Of a DNA stretch of 64,000 nt, positions 22,259 through 34,656 are shown in pieces. The notes under the pieces were generated by a model. The model saw only the letters and a list, made by a program, of their open reading frames with translations, was not told where the DNA came from and made no database searches. The first letter of the stretch is position 1. Every line of letters starts with the position of its first letter. Position numbers and translations under genes: made by a program. Source of the stretch: Ceratobasidium sp. AG-K (Eukaryota; Basidiomycota; Agaricomycetes; Cantharellales; Ceratobasidiaceae); NCBI GenBank assembly GCA_037039685.1, contig JAWNGF010000005.1, positions 2,542,001 to 2,606,000 on the forward strand, given 5' to 3'.

Positions 22259-25031
22259 ATGCCTCCTCAAACCAGATCTACGTATGTAAACACTTCCGTA
22301 GAGTACATAATGACAAAGCGACGGTACAATAGGGCACAACGCACCACGGGGTTATCTACTAGATCTCGATCATACATAAGTTCGTATTGGCACCTCGAAT
22401 AGGGTGACAACTATACTAATGAATAACATAAGCAGCTCAAAGCGATCGCCCCAGGGCTGATCATAAACGTACGCATATCCCATGCTGCCGTCTACTCGAA
22501 TTGAAGAGATGCTACATCTACATGCCCGTTAGGCAAATCCAAGTCCCAGGCGCCGAAAAAGCCCGAGCCCCGACGCAAGCGCGCTCGCCATGCTGGTGAC
22601 AGAATCGAGCGTACATCGCCCTTCAGAACGTCCGAGTTGACATCCAGTGTTCAGCTCGAGGTCTTGACCAACCTGCCCATCGAGCTTTTTATGGAGGTGA
22701 GCCTTTCTTCAGCCAGAATGAGGCTATGTTCGATATATTCAATTTCATCAGATCGCTAAATATCTCCGTCCACTCGAGCTTCTGCTGCTTTCAGGGTGAA
22801 CAAGTCGCTCCATAGAGTGCTGATGAGTAGGCGGGCATCTCCTGTCTGGCACTCAACCCAGCTGAATGTGCCTGGATTGCCACCATGTCCCAATAACCTC
22901 TGTGAACCCCAGTACGCTCGTTTGCTCTTCACCAAGGAATGCTCGGTCAGTTCAACCTACACCACTTGGTGGCTAATGACCAACTGGAGTCTAATAACCC
23001 ACGCGCAGACCTGCGGGAAGTTGACTTCTTGCAACGTAGACCTCCTCCTTCTTGTCAGGTTGTGTGGAATGTGCCGTGGCTACCAGTGAGCGAGTGTCCC
23101 TCTCGAGGCATGAAATATGTAGTGAATCGGCGGTCTAGAGCGGTTGATGCTTCTCGTCTAGCGAATAGCAGTGTGGTAGTCACCTCCCCTAGTGAGTCCG
23201 GTCCTAAGTGATTGTTCAGCTCACTTATTTGGTCCCAGGCCTTATACCAGGAAAGCGTCCTGGCATAAGATGGTGCCTGCTTGGTGATGCGGTTGGCACC
23301 GAGGCAATGCTCACCAGGCTGGCTACTGTTCCAGGCGCAGAAGCACTTTGGGCTACGGGCAGACGAGAAGAGATTCGTCAACGACATCAGGTACACTCAT
23401 AGACCCTCTATTCAGGGGTGTTTGATTGATGCTTTAGTGCTTTGGGGCTACAGATCGCCCAAACCTTGAAAGAATGGTTCACAGCACAAGACACGACCCG
23501 GAAAGCTGAACTGGATAAAGCCAAAAGCACACGACGAAAAGAGTGAGTTTCTTATTATTATTATTAATCTTGATCATCAACTGGAATCGCCGTATTACGT
23601 TAGGGTTGAGTCACGGCTAATGGAACTTGGTTGGGAGCGGGAGGACTTTCGGTCTGGCAATTACTCAAGAATGGACCAGTGGCGTTCACTGGTCTACAAT
23701 ACTAAATCTCTCAACGACCGAGGTAAGGTATCCTATTTTCTTGTTTTGACTCCGGCTGATGGAGCCCCCTGTATCACAGCATGGGGCCGACTGCTGCCTC
23801 ATTTACTAAGAATCCTTACAAAGAATCGCGAAGAGCGCTTGGAAATGCAAAAAAAGAGGCGTCAGTATCGGCGTGATGGAGAGATTACTAGTTGGCTCCA
23901 TGCTGTGAGGGATGAAATAGGCATTTTTGCCGTAGCAACTACCCAGGAGGGCATCCCGACGTATACTTATGCGCAGAGCTTTCAATGGCCGTCCGATAAG
24001 GTGTGTAGTTGATACCCCTCTCGTTGATGAGGTCTTGCTGACAACGGACGGGTCCAACAAGATGCTGCTCCGTCAGGCTTTGCCTTCATCTAGCAATATC
24101 AGCCAGTGGGCCATCTTTAAGCGCCTTTCAGAAACCGAAATGTCAATCAACGAGCTGAGGGTTCAACTAGCTGAACAACGCGAGGCCTTTACGACATCCA
24201 TTGTAGCCTGGCGAAACAGCTTAGAGAAGGCTTTGCTCAAGGTATTGCCAGAAGACACCGTAGCACCCAGTTATGATGGAGCATCTAGCTTACGTCTGTT
24301 GGCGAAGACCAACGGCGATTTCCAACATTTCTCCAACCTCCCAGCAGACATACGGAAGCTTACTCGAGCCGATTCTATCTTCAGGTCGGAGTTTGGCGGG
24401 CTTTTATTTTATCCTCATCATTATGCGGAGTGGACAACACAACTTCTCCTGTGAAACATCACAAGAAGGCGTCAAAGGTGGCAAGGGCGCTGCTCAGTGC
24501 CTTGGGCCTGCCCGATGTATCTTATTTGGAGCTGAAATCCTTGGGGGATACATTCCAGTGCGGAAGGTGCAACGGATGGCCCAAATACATGCCGTGGAAC
24601 GATCTGGTGAGGCAGCGAATCCTAGGATCACTTATTTTGGGGTTGACTTCAACCCGCGCTGTAGGTGGACCACTACCTCAATCAAGCAGACTGGTGGCAA
24701 CGAAGTGCAAGATCTCGCCGCGTTCGCGAGGCCAAGGATTTTGTATTCATCTTTACCCATGATATCGACCCAACCAGCTCTGTCAAACCGCTTGCCCGCA
24801 TCGTGGCCAGTGAAAACAGGGTTCCCCCCTATCATGGCCTATACGCAACTGTTAGATGCAGTTTATGCCTTCAGGTCGGGATATCGTGGGCTACCCAGAG
24901 CAATTATCTTGCTGATCATCTGCGCGATGTGTAAGTGGCCCTTGCTAGTTACGGCTGGCGTTTAGCTAACGAACGATGCCATTAGACACCTAATTGACGA
25001 ACAAGAGGAAGGCACCCACTCTCACTATTGA
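22259..25031 (+). pseudogene. F-box copy B, disrupted
   Basis: Same exon plan as copy A: MPPQTRST start, basic linker RRKRARHAGD, F-box VLTNLPIELFME then IAKYLRPLELLLL, TCGKLTSC, ELGWEREDF, FQCGRC, CSLCLQVGI and HLRDV, ending at a TGA at 25029. Damage: an in-frame TGA at 22458-22460 where copy C has CGA; loss of the adjacent donor (AT where copy C has GT at the aligned site); one base missing in the F-box near 22793 (TTTCAGGGTGAAC against TTTCAAGGGCGAAC in C); and a frameshift near 24427. The downstream exons are otherwise well kept, which suggests recent loss. Confidence 0.75.
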
Positions 25032-25399
25032 GGAATTGGCTGGTAAGGATCAAAAGTCTTTCGAATGCAGAGTTTGCGCATCCAGCCGCTTGTAGTTTTA
25101 CTTGAAAATTATTTCAGAGTGAGAAATTGCATATGATGGGCGAAATCATAGTACGCTCGAGATACGCGAGATAGCGAGGTTCACGGAAGTCTCAAGCAAA
25201 AGAGCCCACGGGTGATGATACAATAGTGTGCTACCATAATACCACCAGTTCTTAAAATTGGCTAAGCAGCCCCTTGAAATATAGCCCTCCGGAGTCACGC
25301 TTTGTTGGTGCGACAAAGGGTTTAAATTTCTTACCCATGACATTGAGCACGGAAATACAGCCCATTCACTGATCCAGGTAATGACCTAGTAGCGGTAGC

Positions 25400-25600
25400 A
25401 AGAAATGCATATATGTCGCCTTCATACGCTTACATAGCACAGCGATACTACAGCGATCACGTCCTTGGCTATATACGTAGCGTGTCAGTATTTCGCCTTT
25501 GGAGATATTACCAATGTCTTTCACGGACGGCATGCTTTTCGCGCTGGTATTCAATTGACGAGCCCAAGGAGGGGAAGCACTCTCAGTTGACATATGGAGT
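25400..25600 (+). pseudogene. Detached F-box C-terminal remnant
   Basis: Between copies B and C the sequence reads AQRYYSDHVLGYIRS, then a GT-started spacer, then IDEPKEGKHSQL. This matches the last two exons of the array in order (copy A HRYYGNYVLEHIHDM, intron, QISEPEEGRHYRT; copy B HLIDEQEEGTHSH). Nothing upstream of it matches the rest of the gene, so it appears to be the tail of a further copy deleted by recombination. Confidence 0.6.
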
Positions 25601-26012
25601 TGGCCTATAGGTGTAAGGATCAAATTTGACATATTATATGCCATCTGGGTGCATCTAATTACCAAATCACATACTTTGTTGCTCTTCTGGGTCCAAGTAC
25701 GCGGAATTTGCGAACGGCATGCCAGCCAAACTGGCCGGTGCATGGCAATAACAAAACGGATTGGACCTGTCGGCTGGGGTCTGAGCAGTGAGACTGACAG
25801 AGCAACCAGTGACTCTCTTATTGTTATGGCTGGCCACAATATTTGCTACTATATGCGCCTGGCACCAGGCGCGGTCGCGAGGAATCCTCGTTTGGGGATT
25901 AGGGAATGCTTTTGAACGCCCACGCGACTGCGCACACCTTGAGCTCCGCCACGACGCTTGGCATTAATATTGCAGCTCAGTCTCGACCGTCAACTGGGAT
26001 TGGACTCGAAGG

Positions 26013-28773
26013 ATACCTCCTCAAACCAGATCCACGTATGTGAGCGATTCCATAGAGTGCAGTACGACAATTAACAGGATACTAATAGGACACAACGCAC
26101 GACGAGGTCTGAGTCATCCGTGGGTTCGTAGTGGCGTCCTGAATCTACTGGCGACTAAGCTAACATATGGCGTAAGTAGCTCAAAGAGCCCGCCCTCAGG
26201 TCGACCGTAAACGTACGCATGTGCTATGTTTCCATTTACTCATGCTGAACGAATCCCCGATTTGTACGCCCGCTAGGCAAATCCAAACTCGAGCCAGCGA
26301 AAGGGCGCGAGCCCCTACGCAAGCGAGCCCGCCATGCCGGTGTCGAAATCGAGCGTACGTCGCCCGCCGAAACGTCAGGGTCAACTTCCAGCGTTCAGCT
26401 CGAGGCTCTGACCAGCTTGCCCATTGAGCTTTTTATGGAGGTCGGTCTGGCTTGAGCTACAATGAGATTGCCTTTGATATACCAAATGTCACCAGATCGC
26501 TAAATATCTCCGTCCGCTTGATCTTTTGCTACTTTCAAGGGCGAACAGGTCGCTCCGCAGGGTGCTGATGAACCAGAAGGCATCCCCCCTCTGGTGCTCA
26601 GCTCAGCAGAATGTGCCTGGGTTGCCACCATGTCCGGATGACCTCTGTGAGCTTCAGTACGCTCGTTTGATTTTTACCAAAGAAGGTTCAGTACGTTCAA
26701 CCTCCACCACTTGATAATTAAAGCCCACTGGAGCCTGACATCCCATACACAGACCTGCGGGAAACTGACTTCTTGTTACATGGACCTCCTCCTTCTTGTC
26801 CGATTATGTGCAGCGTGCCGTCGCCATCAGTGAGCTACTCTATTCCCTTGGCATGAAACGCGTAGCTGCAACATAGAGCTATTGATGCTTCTCGTCTAGC
26901 GAATAGTAGTCTGGTGTTCACCTCTCCCAGTGAGTCCAGTCCCAAGTGATTGCTCAGCCTGCTTATTCCGTCCCGGAGCTTATGACGGGGTGATATTCCC
27001 GCATACAGTGGTGTCTACTCGACGATGCTTTGGATACTGAAGCAAAGCTTGCCAGTTTGGCTGCTGATCCGAACGCAAAAGCGTGTTGGGTCATAGACAG
27101 ACATGAACAGATTTGTCAGCGGCGATACCAGGCAGGTGCATCGAACCTCTACTGGGATATTGTGATTAATGGTTTGGCGCTTCGGAAACGGTAGGTCTCC
27201 TGGGTCTTGGAGGAATGGTTCACAGTGCAAGCTAAGACTCGGAAAGCCGAGTTGAAGAATATCAAAGACACTCGGCAAAACGAGTGAGTTTCTTATCATC
27301 AGTTGTTGGCCTCAGTTGTTCAAGCAGGCGTGGATAACCATATTATTCTAGGGTTGAGTTACGACTAATGGAGCTTGGTTGGGAGCGAGAGGATTTTCAA
27401 TTCAACAATTCTTTGAGAAGGGAACAGTGGCGTTCACTGGTCTACAATACAAAATCTCTCAATGACCGAGGTACCGTATCTAATATCTTCTTCCCGGCTG
27501 TGACTAATCACGACTCTTGTATTACAGCATGGGGCCAACTGCTGCTTTCGTTACTTGGACTCCTCAAGAAGGGTCGCGAAGAGCGTGTGGAAATACAAAA
27601 GAGCAGGCGTCGGGGTCAGCGTGATGCAGAAGTTACGAGTTGGCTCCGTGCCAGAAGGGATGAAACTGGCCTTTTTGCCGCAGCAATTACTCAAGGAGGA
27701 TATCCCACATATACTCTTGCGCAAGACTTTCAATGGGACTCGGCTAAGGTACGTATTTGACGCCTACCCGGTCAACGAGATTTTGCTAATAACAAGCAAG
27801 TTCAACGTCAGGTTGCTTCTTCAGGCGCTGCCTTCCCTAACCACTCTTGGCTCTTGGTGCAACTTTGAATCCCTTGCCGAAACTGAGATGTCGGTCGACG
27901 AACTGAGGACCCGACTGGACGAACAGCGCGACGCTTTTACAACCTCAACCGCCGACTGGCGAAACAAACTAGAGAATCGATTGCTCAAGGTATTAGCGAA
28001 AGACACTATAGCTCCGAGCTATGATCAAACTCCATGCTTGTGTGTGAACGCAGGTAGCGATATCGTCCAGCCTTTCACCGAACTTTCGGCAGGCCTACGG
28101 AAGCTTCTTCGAGCCGATTCTGTCTTCGCATCGGAGTTCCATAGGGCCTTCTTCTACCCTGAGGACTATTCAAAGATGACCAAAGCTACTCCTATTAAAT
28201 ATCACAAAAAGGGCTCAAAGGTACAAAGGTGCTGCTCAGTGTCCTGGGCCGTCCCAATGCGTCTTACCTGGAGCTGAAAGCCTTGGGCGATACATTTCAA
28301 TGTGGAAGATGTAACGGATTTCCTCAATACATGTCTTGGAAATCCTTAGTGAGGCGACTACCTCCAGTCACTCGATCCGGTGCTGACGAACCCACTTTAT
28401 AGGTGAACCACTACCTCGAAAGCGAACTCCAGTGGCAACAGAACTCAAAGTCTCGCAGAGTTCACAAGGCCAAGGGTTACGTATTCATCTTTACCCACGA
28501 TATCGAACAGGCCAGTTCTCGCAAACCACTTGTTCGCATGGTGGTCAGCAGTGCTCGAGTCCACTACCATAATTACCACCACCCATTCGGCAAATGCAAT
28601 GTATGCCTCCAGGTTGGGATACCGTCGAATGTCCATCTTGATTATATCCTCGGTCATTTACGCGATGTGTAAGTTACCCTTGCGAGTTTTGGCGAATATT
28701 CTAGCTGACAAACAATGTCACTAGCCACCTGATTAAAAAGCCAGTACAAGGGACACACTACAAGCTATTTTGA
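26013..28773 (+). pseudogene. F-box copy C, start codon lost
   Basis: Same exon plan as A and B (F-box LTSLPIELFME then IAKYLRPLDLLLLSRANRSL; TCGKLTSC with LCAACRRHQ; ELGWEREDF; FQCGRC; CNVCLQVGI; HLRDV; stop at 28771). Where A and B have ATGCCTCC, copy C has ATACCTCC at 26013-26020. Further damage: in-frame TGA at 26991-26993 in the exon reading IQWCLLDDAL, a GC instead of GT at the next donor (about 27132), and a one-base loss near 28226. The promoter palindrome CACGTG is CACGCG here. The open middle exons remain long. Confidence 0.75.
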
Positions 28774-29372
28774 TTGACAAATTTGCTGGAATGGATCAGA
28801 AGTCTTGTAAACGCGGAATTCGTGCACCTAACCACTTGTAACTCTTGACTGGTAACCCTTTTCGAAAAAAAAAAAAATTGACTGTGATAGGGACAGTCGT
28901 AGTGAGCGCGAGATAGCTGAAACAGCGAGATAATATAAGGGAACGGCTGATGTTTGTGGAGAAATCTGAATGGTCGTTTTCAGGTGTGTCAAGGCCTTAA
29001 GCTTGTTTGGAACTATTGACCAGCAAGTGAGCCTACAAATACTCAATACTCTGTCGGGAGCCATTGGGTTATACTGAGATATGCTAATCTTATTCAACAA
29101 AGCATGAGTTTAAGCTTAATGCTTTCGGGTACCCGCTGCGCATGTAGGCAGTTCTGAAATGATTAATATTAACAACGACAAATATGGCCATCAGCTCAAG
29201 GCCACGTCGACTCGGTATGCTTTCCAGATGTTTACGCACACACCACGTGCGAAAAATATGCAAAATGCGCCTTGAATGGATACAACCGATGAAATGAATT
29301 AGGTGTACATGCTAACAGTCCAAAACACACGTTCTCCTAGTTCTCTACGCACTCTACCGGTCCCAGGCGGCA
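28774..29372. other. Intergenic, no gene seen
   Basis: A convergent region between F-box copy C and MO25. It contains an A-rich run near 28865-28878. No gene is supported. Confidence 0.45.
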
Positions 29373-30826
29373 TTATAGTGCTTGAATCTGGCTAATAAGG
29401 AATTGCTTCTCGTCCTGGATCAGAGCGAATTAGTAAACCCGTACGTGAATAATGATGATCACGCCAGCACTCACGCTAAACTGTTCGTCCTCCTTGTCAT
29501 TATGGAAATCCTTCAAAAACGATAGAAGCTTGTCCTTGTTTCGACGGAGGATCGTTTCAATTTGAGGTGGCTTCTTGGGGTTGGCAACAAACACCTGCAC
29601 AAAAGCCTTAGTAAAATCGTCTGACGAATGGTTAGGAACGAACCTTGAATACGTGGAAGGCCTCAAATTGGATGTTTCGGCTCTTGTCGCGTAAGAGGTT
29701 CATCATCATCTTGAGGTTTGCCTGGCGAAGGTTTGAAATGGCTATACGATGGATCACGGCAGACTCACCTCGACACCAATGTATTTAGTCATCACATTGA
29801 AATTGGCTCGGTCGAGTAGGATTTCGCCAAGTAGTTTGAGAGACTGGCGCTTGGTGACGTAGTTGGTGGAGAGAAGAAGGGTATTGTACATATTAAAGAA
29901 CTAGAGACGGGGGTCGGAGGTTAACAGAGATTAGACGAAATGAGGCGAACATACTCGATCGTAGTTTTTCTCGAGATATTCCGCGACCATAGGTTTGTGC
30001 CTCGTAAGGGTTTCCTAGGGAAGGATAAATTAGAATCACGGGGAGCATACCCGAGGGTCGTACCTTGAGGTTCGCAAACGCATCACACGATATGCCAAAT
30101 GTCGTATCCTCGATGTAATGGGGAAACGAGTAGAACCTAAAACAGGATTAGCCCAACAAACCAGAGGGTGAGTATAATACTCACTGGTCAGAGTAGAGCA
30201 ATATCCTCGCAATGGGCTCATGTTTCAACATCTCTCGCAAGATTAAACCTGTGCTGAGTGCCACCTCTTCTGTCTCGTACCTTTCCCGAGTCACCCGTCA
30301 GCGTTTTCACGTAGCCGATCAGGAGCCAAACTCACCCTTTTAGTGCATCGAAAACAATGGACTCCCTCGTGACAATGTATTCGACCGTAGGTGATCGACT
30401 GCCAATTTGGCGCCTAAGCAAGAGAGAAAAGACCTGGGCTGCGTCCTTGCGTGCCTCGAATTCGAAACGCGCAGCAAAACGAACAAGAGCGGGAAGTAAA
30501 TCAGCAGCGTAGGCCTCTGTGGCTAGTTGGGCCAGGAGCTCGGGTGCTGGATCGCCGTCACCGTGCAAGAGCGCCTTGACTTGCTGTAGTCCTTTCGTTA
30601 CGTCTTCATTGGCCTGCGAAGTGATGAGCTATGTATACAAAAGAGACATGTGGCTTACCTTTCGCCTGGTCTCACCCCCCGGGGGTCCAACGTCAAGTTT
30701 GTTGATTGCATCCCTCAACCCTCGAACGAGCTCTGCTGGTGTTCGCTAATCATCGACGCACCAATTAGATTGGTTATCAGCAGTCAAGACCACACAACAT
30801 ACCGGTTTTGCCTTGAAGAAGTTCAT
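29373..30826 (-). CDS. MO25: MO25/Hym1-like kinase scaffold
   Basis: Many short exons read, in order, [39 protein letters not shown], a large exon with [22 protein letters not shown] and [135 protein letters not shown] and the end LISQIQAL. This is the armadillo-like MO25 (CAB39) family throughout. In fungi Hym1 binds and activates Ste20/germinal-centre kinases (Kic1 type) in the RAM/morphogenesis network. No damage is seen. The start is the ATG before NFFKAKP, typical for the family. Confidence 0.93.
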
Positions 30827-31515
30827 TGGTCGTGGTTGGCTCTATGTTCAGATTGTCACTTGTTCGTCTATGTTCGTCGTTGTGCTGAGGCGATCCCTGG
30901 ATCAGGCCAACAGCAGCCCTGCCACAACCCCTCAAGCAAGCGCCCATATATGACATAAGCCATCTTATCTTACCCTCATGCCTCGGCGATTGATATGACT
31001 TACAGTCATCCAGACTCCAGACCGAGAGCGCTTGAATAAGGCCATTCGGAATATGTGTGTAAATAATCGACCTCGGTATGGCCTAAATCACATTTAAATT
31101 CTACGGGTCACGATATCTCGAAGCTCGGGGCTATTCTTCCAGCCTGGAGTCAGATATCCTCCTTGCTGAGCGAATGGCTAGATGTGTACGCAGGCATAAA
31201 CCAATACGTTCTGATATTGGGATGACCATCCTTATAGTTTCGATTCTACATTTTTTAAATCCTTCTCTTGTGTTCCAGATTATTGTCTTTCGGCCTAGCG
31301 CCGTGTAAGACATAATACATATAATAGATAGTTGTTCCCCTTGTAGCTATCCGACTCCAGTATACCCGGTCCGACGTGCTGGCACACCACCTGCACGCCG
31401 TCCGCCCACTCCCAAGCGTTTGTACAAGTTCCGTAGGAGCCGAACACATCCTTTCGATTCCACATCAAGAGCAGGATATCTAGGGTCGAACACACCGTTC
31501 CCAATGCATTCGCGT
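30827..31515. other. Intergenic, no gene seen
   Basis: It lies between MO25 (5' end) and the 3' end of the flavin oxidoreductase remnant. No coding segment is supported. Confidence 0.4.
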
Positions 31516-32180
31516 CTAGTAGCCCTGCGCCACTTCCATAAAACGATTCAGATCTTTGGGAGCCTAAAGTCCAAACACAGCCATTCCCTCTGCGATTGAT
31601 TTGATCTGAATCCAGTCGCCACCAGTTGTGCCCCAAAGTTGGGTGGCGGGAGCTTACTTTCAGTGGCCCCGGTGACTGCGCCCCCGATAACCTCGGTGGA
31701 AAGCAGCGAGTCGGACCCAGCCGGGCGGCTAAGACCAATCCCGGCGCATGAGCCGGATCGAATCGCGTCTGCCATTCCTACAACTGACCTGAATCCCCCA
31801 GTCACGTATACTACCATCTTGGTGAGCCGGGGTGCAACATTCTCTACAAACTACAAGAATCCTTCATTAGGTGCAGATGAGAGGATCGAAAGGTTGCTGA
31901 CCTCGGTGAAGTATGCCTCCCGCCTCTTAGCGCTTTTGCTCCTCATGGAGTTGGCATCACTATGTCTAAACCTCCCCCCCCCTCCCCCCCGAGTTCGACG
32001 AAATCGATCTCCGTTGCTTCAAGCTCTTGACACAACTCTCCCGCTTCCTCGGGCTACCAGAGTGAGTCTCAGCGAGGGGGAGTTCAAATAGTTTACCTAG
32101 CATACCTGAACTCCATTGGCTTGGGACTCAATGCTATTAATCTTGATTCCAACAACTCGGCCGCCAGGGAAAGGACGTTC
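31516..32180 (-). pseudogene. Truncated NADH:flavin oxidoreductase (OYE-like)
   Basis: Segments match the C-terminal half of the old-yellow-enzyme family, in order: VVGIKINSIESQANGVQ (about 32105-32156), PEEAGELCQELEATEIDFVEL, SMRSKSAKRREAYFTE, FVENVAPRLTK, VVYVTGGFRSVVGMADAI, LSRPAGSD and KLPPPNFGAQLVATGF. The FMN-binding N-terminal half of the barrel is absent: upstream, the match stops at an 18-G run. A second C-rich run interrupts the exon after DFVEL, and an in-frame TAG at 31564-31566 lies in the C-terminal tail (AEGMAVFGL, stop, APKDLNRFM). It is therefore a fragment or decayed copy; a collapsed assembly at the homopolymers could also remove sequence. Confidence 0.7.
31971..31990. repeat. 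C-rich homopolymer-like tract
   Basis: A run of 18 C and 2 T interrupts the flavin-oxidoreductase remnant between DFVEL and the SMRSKS segment. Confidence 0.8.
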
Positions 32181-32198
32181 GGGGGGGGGGGGGGGGGG
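32181..32198. repeat. 18-base G run
   Basis: Eighteen consecutive G bases at the exact 5' edge of recognisable flavin-oxidoreductase homology. Such runs are prone to slippage and misassembly. Confidence 0.9.
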
Positions 32199-32325
32199 AG
32201 AAACGCGGAACGCTTGGCACACCCATTTGCCTGATATTTTGTGACCATATGCCGGTCCTTGCTAAAGGATACACATAGCTTGGGTTCATTCATTCGATTA
32301 CAGATCATACACTACACCTCCCATT

Positions 32326-33793
32326 TCAGACACTTCCCTTCTCCAAAAGCTGCTTAATGTCAACTGGACGACCGTTACTATCGAGGAACGCCTGCAGGTC
32401 GTTTATTAGATTTTTTAATAAGAGCTCTCAGTTATCGACTAACCTGGATCAATGCGACGTCTTGAAGTGCTCCCCTATAGAATGAATGGTAAACTCCGGA
32501 TGACAGTCCATGATCATAGTTCCCTTACCTGGGGTCCCCATTTCCATCGTCCTGTCCCGCTATCGCATTGGCGAAGCTCTCGATCTCCTTTAGCACACCG
32601 CAACCAATCATGTCAAATTCTTCTACATTTTTCCCGTTGCTCCCGCTAGTGATGGTCACTCGGAAATGAGGTAAAGTCAGGTTCTCTTCGTCAGCAGACT
32701 GCCTAGCAGCAGCGGCAGCCTTTGCTATGGCGCTATCAGCTTCACTGGCTGGCTTCTGAACCATAGTAATAGTCATGTTTCCTTCCGTTCCAGTAATTGT
32801 GTAGATATAATGACCAAATCCGGGGGGTGCTGCACAGGAAAGTTCAAATATTCCCTGCGGGGGGTAGGTATCTGGTGTTTTCTGAGCCTGGATTACTGCC
32901 TGAATTGTATCATGAGGCTTCAGGTGCTCTCTGGTCAGAGACGAGAACCCGGTTACTGTTGAGGTGCCGAGTGAGAAAGGTAAAATCAACCGGAGTGTTG
33001 CGGTCGCATGTACGCCAGCATCCAACAAAAATCCTCCTTGATACTAGAAAAATTGCTCGTTGGTCTGGTTTGTCAAGTTGCCAAGACCAGGTACTTACGT
33101 CAGGGATAGTTCGCCAGGAAGTATTGTAATACTTGTTGTCTTGCGATATTGTCCATATCATCGAGAAGTTGAATGACCGGACGGTTCCAATGGCCCCAGC
33201 TTTAATTTTTCGCGCGGCCTCGACCAAGCCTGGTTCGACTGATTCGACGGTCGGAATCGTCAAATTGGCTGGAACAATTTGCTGTATATGTGCATACCTT
33301 GAAAGTTCTCTGCAACCCGCCATATCAACCCTTTGGGCTTGTACTCTTTCTCCCACTTTTCGATCAATGCAAGTCCAGTTTTGACATCCTTTGCAACAGG
33401 TTTCTCGCTGAGTACATTCTTCCCAGCGGCCAGAGCTCGAAGGACAATTTGCGGTTGCTGGGTCAAGGGGAGGAGAACAATTACGGCCTGGATATCGGAA
33501 CGCTCGAGCAGTGCGTCTAGATTGCCTTCTGCCGCTCCGTCCTCGGAGTATACTGAAGGAGTGCCGTCCAACCCTAGACGTTCTTTGGAGACTTCCGCTA
33601 GCGAAGAGGCGGACGATTTCGATCGAGAGTAGACCGCCTTGAGTTCAATGCTATTAGACCCCAGGATTGACAGAGCGGGGAGGTGTGCTATTTTATGGGT
33701 GATCTTAGTGTGTGTGTAACGCTAACTTTAGAATCGCTCACCCTCCTTGGCGAAGATACCAGCGCCCAAGAATGCAAGTCCAATCGGAGCCAT
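32326..33793 (-). CDS. Gfo/Idh/MocA family oxidoreductase
   Basis: The protein opens with the Rossmann nucleotide-binding strand (MAPIGLAFLGAGIFAKE) and continues IELKAVYSRSKSSASSLAE, LDALLERSDIQAVIVLLPL and GKNVLSEKPVAKD, which holds the family EKP motif with its catalytic lysine. The C-terminal domain includes GTVRSFNFSMIW, GGFLLDAGVHATATLRLIL and TGTEGNMTITM, with the conserved GGxxxDxGxH pattern. It ends LQAFLDSNGRPVDIKQLLE. Such enzymes are soluble NAD(P)-dependent dehydrogenases of sugars, polyols or related compounds; the substrate cannot be read from the sequence. Exons are separated by short introns and no lesion is evident. Confidence 0.88.
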
Positions 33794-34487
33794 CCCTTAT
33801 TGTTTCGGCGTGTCTTAGTAGGACCAAGATCAAGTTGAAGGGAATCGGGAGCCAACATTTCCTTTCGCTGATATTAATACGACATACATACGCACTGATC
33901 GTCACCATCAAATTGCATCAACTGATCTGCTGAGTGATGCATCACTGAATTCCGAGCCTCCACTTCCCTCCACTTTCCGAATCGGTAAATTCATCCGTGT
34001 GTAGGACTTATAAATCAGTAGTGGTTGCAAGCACATGGCCAATCGGCCGGTGATGTGACGGATATTTTTTCTTGATGTGAGATTGGCGAGTGTTTTATGA
34101 TGAGGAAGCCCCAACGACACTCGAAAGGAGGAACAGGGTATATAATGATATCGCAGGGTTGCAGTCAGCGAAAGTCCAGTCGGGGGACCACTCCACTTTG
34201 CCAAACCACAGACACACAAAGTCTAGAACAAGAACCGTCAGCGTTCGATTGGCTGTATGATGAGCGCATATACCCATCGTAGCCCTCGTAGGGATCGACA
34301 ATCTATGACGGCTCGTTCAATTAAGACGGTATTTCCTTCTTTTAGCAAGCTCTACGTGCCTTCTTTAGGGTTGGTTCGTGAATGTTAAATTTCACCCAAA
34401 TTTTGAATCTCCTCTCCCTACCAATGGTTAATCACTCTGCACCCATTCGGATCACAAATTTCACCATCAGTGTTGCGCAAAAAAGAG
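33794..34487. other. Intergenic, no gene seen
   Basis: The 5' flank of the Gfo/Idh gene and 3' flank of the tRNA. The complement of GCGCAAAAAAGAGT next to the tRNA gives a T-run that can end Pol III transcription. Confidence 0.45.
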
Positions 34488-34574
34488 TCCCTCGGACCGG
34501 GATCGAACCAGTGGCCTTGAGATTACGTAGTTAACCATTACAGTCTCACGCTCTTCCAGCTGAGCTACCAAGGG
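34488..34574 (-). tRNA. tRNA-Tyr (GTA) with 14-nt intron
   Basis: On the minus strand the acceptor CCCTTGG pairs with CCGAGGG (one G-T pair), followed by discriminator A. The D arm (TAGCTCAGCTGGAAGAGC) and T arm (GGTTCGATCCCGG) contain A- and B-box consensus. The anticodon stem TGAGA/TCTCA closes a loop CTGTAA..A with anticodon GTA. A 14-base intron lies one base after the anticodon, the canonical place. A T-run follows directly. The mature length is 73 nt before CCA addition. Confidence 0.95.
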
Positions 34575-34656
34575 TTACATGTCATTCCCAACTAACAACC
34601 ATATCGGGCAATTGGTTATACCATATAAATCACATGCAAAGCATATTAAACCAACA

